DNA of 19,797 nt, taken from contig RXOD01004625.1 in assembly GCA_005223375.1 (NCBI GenBank), positions 1-19,797 on the forward strand, written 5' to 3'. Shown here one piece after another: positions 10,021 through 19,121 of this stretch. Numbering within the stretch: the first letter of the stretch is position 1; every line of letters starts with the position of its first letter. A program made the translations under genes and the position numbers. The stretch comes from Amoebophrya sp. AT5.2 (taxonomy: Eukaryota > Sar > Dinophyceae > Syndiniales > Amoebophryaceae). The notes beneath the pieces are model-generated. The model had not been told where the DNA came from. It was given only the letters and a program-made list of their open reading frames with translations, and did not search any database.

Positions 10021-10778
10021 TTTGTACGCAACAAGAGCCCCATTGCTACACTTCGCTAGCACCACGAACACATCTGTACCTCGACCTCGGTCTACAATTT
10101 CCAGGGGCCCACTAGAGGGATACGAGTTTTCCGCAGTAGCCGAGCCCTTCCTTCTCGGAGATTGCGCGCGTCTAGCCCTGCTGCAGGTTTTTCTTTTCGT
10201 TTGGCGCAACAAGGCTGCTGCCGCTTCCGTTCATTCCGGATTCTCATTGCGAACACATGCACGTCCTCAAATCAACGTATTTCTTTTTCAAAGCATCCTG
10301 TTCAACAATCCCCCGGTCGAGCGAACCACTTTCCCCCAGTGCCAGCAAGAAGTCGAGAAATACACAATACAAGGCCTATCCTACGTGACTGAGAAATACA
10401 AACTGAAGATCTGCGATGCTGAGAATTATCTGAGAAAGTGCCTGCGAATCGTTACTGAGAAATACAAACTGAGATGGTCGCTGGGGTGAGAGATAGTTCT
10501 AGAAGAGGACCGGGAGGGAGGGCGCGCGGGTACTTCTCAACGGGCCTCCGGAGGATATCAGGAGCGGCGCCTGCTGCTGCCCGTACAACAATTTTGCTGT
10601 TGTGTCTGTAGTCTTGGGTGTAAAGGAGCTACATGTGCTTAAAATCAAAAATCGCAAACGGTACTAATACAGGAGCTCGATTAAGCTTATGGCCGTCATC
10701 ATGTCCAACCGACCGTAGGTGAAACAACTATAGCTAGATGTTGTGCTGGTGCTCTCTACATGCGCTCGGACTTTCGCC
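10021..10778. other. Spacer downstream of the seven-exon coiled-coil gene
   Basis: The minus-strand frame of the tentative Cys gene stays open from about 10212 down to its proposed start (pieces such as VFVVLAKCSNGALVAYK), so part of this stretch may be coding. The plus strand carries a long open frame (9719-10489) judged spurious. A 19-bp direct repeat, actgagaaatacaaactga, lies at 10388-10406 and 10454-10472. A small hairpin, acaaca / tgttgt, lies near 10586-10603. Confidence 0.45.
10388..10472. repeat. 19-bp direct repeat at 66-bp spacing
   Basis: Two exact copies of actgagaaatacaaactga are separated by 66 bp start to start, with diverged partial copies between and before them (near 10421 and 10355). 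This suggests a decayed tandem array. Confidence 0.8.
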
Positions 10779-13700
10779 TCACTGCGCGCCGCTCAAGATG
10801 CTCATAGCCTGTGCCAGCGCTTCGATTTCCTGCGTGAAGGCCGCCTGCCGCTGCTCGAAGTTCTGTACCGTGAAGTCGCATTCCATGTGCAGCGCCTTCA
10901 AGAGTTCCGCGAGCTCTTCCAGCTTCGTCATCGTGGCTTTCAGGTCTTGCTTGCACTGGTGGAGATCCCCCTCCGACTCCGCTTTCGATTCCGATGCGGT
11001 GGCAAGCTGTTCCTCCTTATCGGCGAGGTCTGCAGAAGCGTCAGCAACGAACTTCTCGTACGCAGCCTGCGCCTCCGCCTCGGCCAACTGCGCCTTGCCG
11101 ATGGTTTGCTGTCGTCAATGAGATTTAGATTTTAGATTTTTTTCGAACGTCGTGCTGCACACGTCCATTTACAGCAAGGGCAAAGTAGCCAAAAGCAAAA
11201 CGGTGAATTACAATTCTGCACAAGGATAATTCAAACCGTGGTACTACCTCGCTATCGGTGATGATTTCTTCGATCATGCCGATGATTCCCACTCCGTTCT
11301 TCTTTTTGTATCCCCCTGCCTCCAGGCCGATCGGTCCTCCCGGCTGCTGCAGGAGAGCCTCTGCTCCACCCTTCTCGTAGAAGTTCTTCAGCTTCGTGAT
11401 CGCGGCGGTGAGGATTTTTTGGGTCACCTTCTGGTCGTTAAAGATCTTCTGGAACTCCTTTTAGAGAGGTGAAAAACCCAATTTTGGCGGCATTTCTGCC
11501 AGCTAGATCATCCGCCGACTGCGGAGACAGAATATGACACGAAATATGACACAAAATACAAGACAGCACAGGAATATGAGCCAACTCATTCTTGCACCCC
11601 CTGCCCGTCGCTTTGCAGTGCTAGCTCCCTCCCTAGCCGTTATCGGACCAAATACAAGACAAAACACAACACAAAATATGAGACGGAATACAAGAGAATA
11701 CAGGCCACACCATAGGCAAGCCATACGAGACCAATTACCAGACGAACGACAAGACCGACACCACCAGAACAATGGCCAGGAAAATGGGTTGATCCCCCCC
11801 TTAATCCTTGTTCTCCTCCGCGCGCGTGTTCGTCGCGATCGCCATCTGGATTTGCATCTCCGAAATCTCCTTCTTCGTCGCGTCGATGGTCGCAATCAGC
11901 TCCGAGATCATGTTCTCGAGTTTCGTCGCCTTCCCCGACAGATCCTCCGCGAGGTACTTGGCCGCGGTCGTGTCCTTTTCGTTCGTATCAAACGACGCGA
12001 GGCAGTAGTCGCGCTTCTTCACTATGGCGGGACCAGCGTCGGTAAGAAAGTAGGTGGGTGGTAGAGTGACTTTTTTTTTGGGGCCCTCGGTTGCTTGTTC
12101 GGTTGCCCTGGACCCCCGTGTGCGTCAGGAATAGAAGCGCGGCCGACGACGTCCGCGCTCGGCCGGCTTGGTATCTCTGCAGTGGTCTACGGCTGGCAGT
12201 ATGTGGTCACCTCTCTAGTCGCAGTATGAGACTTCCCACTCCCCTCTCGCTCCCAATGGTTTATCTCCTACCGAATAGCCGCCCGGCGCCACTTCGCGCC
12301 GGGCGGTTCCGAGTGCCTTAATAACCCACAACTCTGGCCCCCAGGTGATCGGAACCCCTGATTGCCCAGACCCAGTACTCACCAGTGGATCATTACTTAC
12401 CGTGTGGTCTCCTCATATTCACCTCGTCCTTCATTTTGATCTTCAGTTCCTCCACCAAGTCCGTGATCATCTTCTTCACTTCCTCGAAGGCCGCAAGTTG
12501 CACCTTCGTGGCCATGAGCGAGATGTCGACGGGGAATTTCGCGGCGTTTTTTGCGGCCGCGGAGGCGAGGAGGGAGGCGGCCCTCATCTGCAGCTGGGAC
12601 TGCTGGCGCCGGGACACCATCGTGGTCTGGAGGAAGGCCGCAGGTTTCAGGGTTTTGTTGAACTGGTCGCGGGCTTCGTCAGACGTCAAGATGTCCATGG
12701 TCATCTGCAGCGCCTTCAGCTCCTCGGTCTGGGCAGCGGTGCGCGCTTCCAGCTCCTGTATGGTGTCGTCGTTTTTTCGATGTATTTGTCGTGTTTGCTC
12801 GAAAAGGACGTGACTCATCCTGGTACGGAAAATTGTCCGAGCGGTGCCACAGATCGCCGCGCCGCGGTCCGCGGAAAAATCTAAATCTGGCATAATTAAC
12901 AAAAAAAAATGGCAAAAGCTAGCAAAGCTTCCTTTTAATACTTAAGTACCTTCTTGTCTGCCGCACTTCGTTCGTTCACGTCGGCCAAGAAAGCCTTGTC
13001 CGCTTCCAGCGTTTTGGTCGCCTCCTGCACTTTCTTCTTGGCCCTTGCGAGATCCTCCAGGCCACGCGCGAGCGATTCCTTGTTTTTGTGCAGTTCTTCG
13101 CGGCCAGCCGCGATTTCCTCGCGCTTGGCCTTGCGAAGCGCCTCAAAGGATTGGAGCGCGGACGCATCGTCGTCCTGCGCCTTCTTGAGCTCCGCCTGCA
13201 TAGTTTCCTTCATCTGCGAAAGGATCCCGTAGATCTCCCCAGAAGCGGACGCATGTGCGGGAAGGTTGGTGTCGAGGAGGGAGAGAGCACCGTTGAGATC
13301 ATCTTTCGGGAGGGAGTCGCTGGTGGTGTGTGATTGAAGGTGTGGAGAAGGCTCGATAGAGATAGTCATCGTTATGTTCGCAGCAAAAGTGCCACCAGCA
13401 ACAAACAGTTTCTTGTGAAGAATGGAAGAAAAATCTAAACTTTTTCCTGGTCGCAGCACTGCCAACGTTCTGTTTTTTGAAAAACTCGAACCTGTTCAGC
13501 TCCAGTATCCTCCGGACCTCCAGAAAGCGGTTTCCCTGGTGTTTCTTTAGGATGGTGAGAGCCCCGGTGAGCTGCTGGATGGCTTTGATCGTGTCCTTCT
13601 GATACTGCGTAAACTCGCCCGACTCCTTTTCCCGCTTCTCCTCCAGAGTCTTCAACTGCTGCTCATCGTCGGCGAGGTCTGAAAACGGTATCAATGAATC

Positions 13701-14137
13701 GGACCAAATGCAATGGATGAGTCGTCTCCATGATGCCCATGATTACACGAGCACGACCCCGTGATCAATTTCATAGATAAAAAGTTGGCTCAACATGTTC
13801 ACGATCACGTCAACAAGCTCTCCTCGAATATAAAGTCACCTTTCGTTCCCTTCGCCACCGTAACTTTCAGGGCCTCAGTTGTCGCGGTGAGATCTGTTAT
13901 TTTTGCGCTCGTTTCCGCGATCGTCGCTTCTCCCTGTGCGATGGCTGCTTCCTTTTCCTTCCGGTTTGTTGCCGCCCAACACTGAAGCTTTTTTGAGATC
14001 GCCGCATCGGATTCCATGTCCTTTTCGACCTCCGCCTGCATGGTCTTCAGCAGGTTGAGCACCTTTGTCATGGGACTCGCGGCCATGCCCGCCGCCAGAA
14101 GCGGCGCTGAAGCGCCCACGAGGGCAGCAGTCCGCAT
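10779..14137 (-). CDS. Secreted coiled-coil protein of a dinoflagellate-type multigene family, seven exons
   Basis: The function is unknown. I associate this architecture with large families of abundant coiled-coil proteins in dinoflagellates; that is recognition from memory. Exons: 14137-13840, 13678-13492, 13319-12950, 12755-12401 (or -12423), 12021 (or 12022)-11807, 11457-11248, 11108-10779. They sum to a whole number of codons, giving 654 or 647 residues depending on intron 4. The N-terminus MRTAALVGASAPLLAAG resembles a signal peptide, followed by SPMTKVLNLLKTMQAEVEKD. Most of the protein is Lys/Glu/Ala-rich heptad-like helix. Single cysteines sit in family-typical places: LQCWAATNRKEK, RDYCLASFD, HMECDFTVQNFEQR. 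A Gly/Pro-rich break (QQPGGPIGLEAGGYKKKNG) precedes GIIGMIEEII. An in-frame TAG lies upstream of the ATG, which supports this start. Introns 1, 2, 3 and 6 are short and GT-AG; introns 4 and 5 are introner-like. Confidence 0.85.
11458..11806 (-). mobile_element. Introner-like intron 5 of the coiled-coil gene with GA-AG ends
   Basis: Exon 5 ends AACAAG and exon 6 starts GAGTTCCAG; the intron between begins GATTAAGG and ends CTAAAAG. The frame requires this joint or a shift within the 5-bp direct repeat AAGGA (11809-11805 and 11460-11456). No GT donor lies near enough to work. GA-AG is a known dinoflagellate alternative. Inverted-repeat ends are at 11461-11490 and 11776-11804, matching at about 21 of 30 positions, including AACCCA and TTTT. 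The interior (about 11529-11705) holds diverged short repeats of the type aatatgacac / aatacaagac. Confidence 0.7.
12022..12422 (-). mobile_element. Introner-like intron 4 of the coiled-coil gene
   Basis: This is about 400 bp, against 139-194 bp for the ordinary introns of the same gene. Imperfect terminal inverted repeats are at 12024-12046 and 12396-12416; both read ATG..G.GACCA and end in GGTAAG. GTGAA occurs at both exon junctions (12422-12418 and 12022-12018). Removing one repeat copy gives DEV followed by KKRDYC, which keeps the family spacing without a gap. A perfect GTAAGT donor inside the inverted repeat (12400) with the AG at 12022 is also in frame and adds seven residues. The interior carries an 11-bp GC-rich hairpin at 12279-12306. 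Confidence 0.68.
12279..12306. repeat. Perfect 11-bp GC-rich hairpin inside intron 4
   Basis: The arms ccgcccggcgc (12279-12289) and gcgccgggcgg (12296-12306) are exact reverse complements around a 6-base loop, cacttc. It lies roughly a third of the way into the introner-like intron, away from the splice sites. Its role is unknown; it may be an internal structural part of the element. Confidence 0.8.
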
Positions 14138-14648
14138 CTCGCTTCCGTAGCCCGCAGCGACAGGCCCCCAGACTATAAGTACGGCGGACTACACCTTCTA
14201 TCTAACGTTTTTCGGTTTGAAGAATTCATCTTCACACGAATTTCATAAGCATTGCCAAACGGTAGGAGCCCGCGAACAGCATCAGAGAGAAGTTGGAGTG
14301 GCCACGGTCACGACGAGAATCATCCACCAGAGTGCCTCCTGCTCGTCTCTGGCACGTGGGCACGTGCGAACAAAGGCGCGCGATTTCAATTTCCCAGGCG
14401 CGGCTGGTGCAACAGCAGTACTTAGTGCGCGCTCATCTTGACCTCGATGCCGTTCGTAGTCGTAAGTAACCACTCGCAAAGCCGTAAAGCGGCAGAACAC
14501 TACAATTCCACCTGCGGTAGCAATGAAGAATTAAGTAGTGTCTATCCAATCCCAATACAAGAATGTTTGCTTCCGGTAGAAAGCATGCATGAGCAATCGA
14601 TGCAGCAGCTGCGGCTGCAGCGCCAGTCATGATGCGCCAGTGTTCGGA
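14138..14648. other. Spacer between DENND6 and the coiled-coil gene
   Basis: About 510 bp with no supported gene. It must contain the DENND6 3' UTR and the leader of the coiled-coil gene. A TATAG acceptor lies shortly before the downstream ATG. Open frames in it are short and unbiased. Confidence 0.5.
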
Positions 14649-17600
14649 TCAAGAAGTGGTCGCCATCGAAGCGCGTTTCCTTCTTCTGGAGTGCAGCAGG
14701 GCCAGGCTCTGCTGTACCACCGTGTCTCGCTGCTTTCTGAACCACGGCTCGAAATGCGGCGACTTCAAAAATTTTGTGTAAAGTTTCCTCACTTTCTCCT
14801 TCGGCAGCGTCGCGAAGACGCCCTCCGGCTTTAAATTTCGGCTCAGGAATTCCTGCGAGACGAACGCCGGCAGAAGCGTGACCTTCTTCTTCGTCGCTCC
14901 TGCTGCGGAAACGGCTCCTGGTGACGCGGATGCCGATGCTTTTCTCTCTTCGCTCCTGCTGCATGTAGTGGTCCGCAGAAATGTCTCAAGATCCTCTCTG
15001 CTCCGATCTGACAAGACAAATTCATGGGTGGCGTAGTTCTTTTTGCTTTGCGCTGAGGCTGATGAAGCAGACGCTACCGCCTTGTTCGTTTCTTGTCGCT
15101 GACGGTGAGAGGGTTGTGCGTTTTCGATTTCGTCGTCAAGCGTCATGTTGCTTTTCAGGACCGCCCCAGGAAGATGATCGATGCTTTTGCCGCTACTGCT
15201 GGGATTTGAAGATGTTGCTGCGGCCACGCCTGCAGAAGTTCTTGTGTCGACCGCGAGTGCTTCTGTTTTTCCAGCGCTCTGGGTCGCTCCCGCAGATCGA
15301 TTTGCTGGAGAAAAGGCTTTCCTAGCTGATGAAGCTGTAGATGATCCTGCTGAAGAAATTTCAAAGCGCGGCCTATTGCTTGCCGCCTTCGAAGAAGCCG
15401 CGACGGGCGACGACACGTTGCTCGCCTCGGGGCTGCAGTTTGGTGGGGACAAATCCCCTGCGAATAGGTTATCTCCAACATTGAACACGCCACCCGTTGA
15501 CGGGGTACTACCAGTCGACTGTACTGACATCGTCTTTCCACGACCGCCGCCGAGAACACCCTCAGACTCAGATGTCGATCCTCTGCCCTGCTGAGGCAAA
15601 TTTCCACTCCCCGACGACGCAACACCGTTTGCATTCAGTAACGTGTCGACGTTGCTCACTAGATACGGCAGGAAGGGCCGAAGGAAGGTGCAGGTCAGCT
15701 CGTAGAAGTACTGACATAGCAGGAAATTGTTGATCATCACCGCGGAATGGCTGGACGGTGGCAGCAATCGGGACAGTAAGCCGTCGTCTGGCGGGACGCA
15801 CCCGGCATGTTCTGTGTACAGGCAACTGCCGCTGCAAATAATCTTCGGCTGCGCGATATGGCGACTTATTCTACTTCATTTCAAAGTAGAAGTACTTCAA
15901 AAATTTTGACCTTCTGCCCGGCTGCGGGGCACGGGGCTCAAAAGACACGGGGAAAGGAGCAGAATCCTGGGGGCACCTTCCTCACACGGACAGGCATCTC
16001 ATATGCCTATCGCGTATGCCCGACGCAGAGAGGCATCGTGGGGAGGGATCTGAGGAGGCCTCTGGGAATGCAAATCCTATATCGCGGATGGGCTTCGTCA
16101 GAACGTGGCTGCTTTGGGGGGCATCCCGGAAGGGTCCTGCCAATCTCTCGCCTTGAAGGTAGAAGTTCCGAATGAAGTAGAAAAAATCGCCATACGCGAA
16201 GTTCTGCGGTATCACCTGGATCCCGATTCCGCCGCCGTTGCCCGGTGCGAAGGGGCTAGCTCCGAGCGGTCCGCCATTTCCACGAGCTGGCGCAGCGCTA
16301 TCGACGTTTGCGGGCCGCGAAACTCCGGTGGACACCGATCCCCGCGCAGGAGCTCCATCCTTCGTCTGCGAAGATCGATCGGTCGATAGAATCAAGCTAC
16401 TCGCCTTAGACCCCGTGCGCGTGAGGTCAGCGAAGATCGCCGGGTTCGCACAGCCAAGAGCGAAGCCGGCCCCGGAACTGCTAGCGGAGGGTGAAGATGC
16501 AGCTGAAGAAGACGTCGCACTCGTCGCGCTCGAGCTTGAAGTTGAAGACGCGGTCGACCTTCCGCACACCAGCTTGAAGTCCGGGTCGTAGACGGTGAAG
16601 GACGGGTTAAAGTGCCTCGCGTTGTACTCCAGGGGTTTAATCAACTGCAGGTAGGCATACACCGAATCATCCGTACTCAGGTTGTCAGTTGATCGTGATG
16701 TGTTGGTGGAGCTAGTTCTTCTTGCAGCATCCCCACCAAGTGCGGAGCCTGAATCCGTCGGTCTGGTGCAGCCGTCGACTTCTGTCAAAGAACTCTGATG
16801 TGTCGGGCCACCTCCGGGGACGAAAGGGACCTCACTCAAAGCAGCAGAACAAGGAGCGCCTGCGCCGCCTGACCCGAAGATGACGATCGATTCCCCGGTC
16901 AGGGCCAACTCCCAGAGCGTCCACAGCATCTCGGGTCCGTACTCCCCCAGCCGGGTCCACAGGTTGCGAGCGGCCCCGTCGTAAGACTGCTTGTCGAGAT
17001 TGATCGAGAGAGCGCGCAGATTTGGCGATCGGTCGCTTCCGTACAGAACACTGTGCTTCCGCGGCGAAACCTGCTCCCCGACGCCGCCGCTTTTCTGATT
17101 CTGTTGGGCTGCGGCCGGTGCGGCGGTCGTCGTACTCCCTGAATAAGGATATGTTTTCGATTTGCGCAAGACCTGCACCTGGTCGTCTTCCGGGAGCTGT
17201 ACCTCAGAGTCTGCGGCGTATCTCGTCATCTCACTGCCCTCCAAAAAATGTGTCGATGCTGCCCCTGTTTCGTTCACCAGACTCGCGTGGATGACGCTGG
17301 TTTTCTGCACGCTTTGGGGGGACGACGTGCTGCTCGCTAATAGCAGCCCGCGAAAAAAGCGAAGATCGTAGGAGCTCGAGGCGGAGGTTGCCGCCACGCC
17401 GGAAGCAGCTCCTGCGTTCCGATCAGGCGAAGATGTGGTTGCGGCACATAGCACTGCCCACTTCGGGAAGATCCAGTTGCGGAACCGTAGCACTCCCGCA
17501 TCGAATGCTGACGAGAGCGTCGGCAAAAATTGATACGACCCACTTGCCGCTCCTCCTGCTCCTGCTACAGGTTGCTGGGATTTTTCGCTTCCGCTCGTTC

Positions 17601-18801
17601 CCATTGGAGTAATCGCCGTCCTCGCGCCCCCGCCAGAGGAAGCCACTGCGGGCTGCGCCTCTTTCGATCCCGTCCTGCTGCGGCTGGCGCTGGACTTAGA
17701 AAGCGAACGGGAAGTGGCGTTTTCGCCTTCGCTGCCGTCTTCCGAGAAGAAGTTGGATATCTTCGACAGCAGCGCGCTTGGGGACGGCGGCAATATCGAC
17801 GCGGCGGAAGCTGATGCGGATGCGGCAGCACTCTTCGACGGCGACCGAAGGGCTGCTGGTGCTGCGGGCGGTGGCCTCATGGCGCAAGCGATGTGCCGCA
17901 CCTCCAGTTCGTTCGGTATCAGCGTTATTCGGAGTATCGCGGAGAACAAGCGCAGCTCCAGCGTTTTCTTCGCGGAATTCCCCAGAAGCGCGGAAGAAAA
18001 GGTGACAACCTCCGGGGCCGGGGCTGGCAGCTCGGGGAGTTCGTGCTCCTCCATGGCCATGCTTTTTCTCGTTTTGATTTGCTGCTCCGCGTAGTTTCGG
18101 CACGTGGGAGACGCTGGCGACGACGTTCTCGACGAGCCTTCTGTCGACGCCGTTCGTCCCGTAGAGGTTCGCTGCAGCGATTGTTCCGGCGTGTCCAAGA
18201 TGATGCTGTCGCTGCGCGGTATTATTCTGCTGTCATGATCTTGATCTACTGCTTCCCCAGCATCTCGTCGCAGCCCATCACGCGGCGCGTTGACCACCGC
18301 TGACGTCGAGGACGAAAATAGCTCCCCAAGATCTGGCCATTCGGAGTTTACCAAAGCCCACGCGGTCTCGAGGATCTTCTCCCCGCCGTGCTCGAAGAAG
18401 AGGGGGCCGATGACGTAGCAGATTTGCTTGAGCAGGCACGCGAACTCGCCCCCATCGTGGTTCGTCACCACGACCACGGCCTTCTGCGACGCGCCGCGCG
18501 CCGACGAAGGGTCCGGTTCCTGCCGAAAAAACGACGCGGCGACGAGGTAGTTGTTCTGTTCCGGTTGGTCGTGGTTCCCGGCGCGCACGCGAAACGAGAA
18601 GCAGCTCTCGTAGTGCCGTTTGTGCGCGAATAGGTGGGTGTCTGGGAAGGCGAGAAGCGCACACAACTTCTTCTCCGCATCGGAAAGGGGGGTGGCGGTG
18701 TCGCACTCCCACTCGCAGAGCTGGCCCACATTCAGGTCAAAGCGGCACACAAGAATGCTGCGCAGCCAACCAGACGAAGACGTACAGAAAGGTACGCTCA
18801 T
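14649..18801 (-). CDS. DENND6: DENND6-like DENN-domain Rab guanine-nucleotide exchange factor, two exons
   Basis: DENND6/FAM116 proteins activate Rab GTPases (Rab14 in animals) on endosomes. Exon 1 is 18801-16216 and exon 2 is 15848-14649. The GT-AG intron is phase 0 and the product is about 1261 residues, roughly twice the animal length. The uDENN/longin-like part is at residues 11-160 (GWLRSILVCRFDLNVGQ, SFFRQEPD, LKQICYVIGPLFFE). The cDENN core is near 610-750 (MLWTLWELALTGESIVIFG, LIKPLEYNARHFNPSFTVYD). The C-terminal DENN part is in exon 2 (QYFYELTCTFLRPFLPYL, then LYTKFLKSPHFEPWF near 1215-1235, matching the family's LYRHFLKSPNFDGWF). The extra length is Ser/Ala/Gly-rich linker between these blocks. 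The ATG at 18801 was chosen over one at 18879 because a pyrimidine tract with AG ends at 18828 between them. The last roughly 80 residues of animal DENND6 seem to be missing; the protein ends in a short basic tail. Confidence 0.9.
15849..16215 (-). mobile_element. Introner-like intron of DENND6 with inverted-repeat ends
   Basis: This intron separates the two DENND6 exons. Its ends carry a long imperfect inverted repeat: plus strand 15852-15880 pairs with the reverse complement of 16171-16198, with one indel and two mismatches. Both arms contain TATGGCGA and TTCTACTTCATT. CGCAG occurs at both junctions (16208-16204 and 15853-15849). Two in-frame splicing readings exist. Canonical GT-AG removes 16215-15849 and joins residues IQ to PKII. 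Excision at the CGCAG repeat removes 16203-15849 and keeps IPQ. The reading frame of exon 1 stays open through most of the intron, which can mislead gene callers. Confidence 0.72.
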
Positions 18802-19121
18802 CTTCCGATTGCTGGGTTTCAAGAGTACTAGAGAAAAAAAAAAGTCATATAACTCGCGTGAAGCGCTTCGGTTCATCACTAGATCCGCTGCGGAATGAGG
18901 AGAATGAAAGTGATGTCGCGTATCATCTCTCTGTGGCTTTCTGTTCTGTGACAGCTCCTATAGGAAGTACGAATAATTCGTGTGCTTCTACTGCAACACG
19001 ACGTTTGGACGCAGTCCGATTTGTACAGCAGGCAGCACCGAGCGCGAACAACGAATGATACTTTCTTAATCGGTGGGGGTGGTCTCCAGGGATCCTTCAG
19101 CGTACATGCGTTTTTTCTACT
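18802..19121. other. Spacer between DNMT2 and DENND6
   Basis: A 320-bp gap holding the DNMT2 3' UTR and the pyrimidine-rich acceptor before DENND6. No gene is seen. Confidence 0.6.
18828..18843 (-). promoter_or_regulatory. Pyrimidine tract plus AG acceptor before the DENND6 start
   Basis: On the minus strand a run of ten T followed by CTCTAG ends at 18828, and the first downstream ATG is at 18801, about 27 bases later. This is a strong 3'-splice-type acceptor. No matching donor or upstream coding exon is evident, so it could serve spliced-leader trans-splicing, which dinoflagellates use on most mRNAs. It could also be the 3' end of a 5'-UTR intron. Confidence 0.5.

Noticed and set aside
9719..10489. 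256-codon open frame on the plus strand ending in EKYKL-type repeats
   Set aside because: It has no codon bias like the neighbouring exons, overlaps better-supported minus-strand exons in part, and no domain is recognisable; the repeat is explained by a decayed DNA repeat.
13784..13800. Relict spliced leader (ttggctcaa)
   Set aside because: Only nine bases match the end of the dinoflagellate leader, within an ordinary intron; this is expected by chance.
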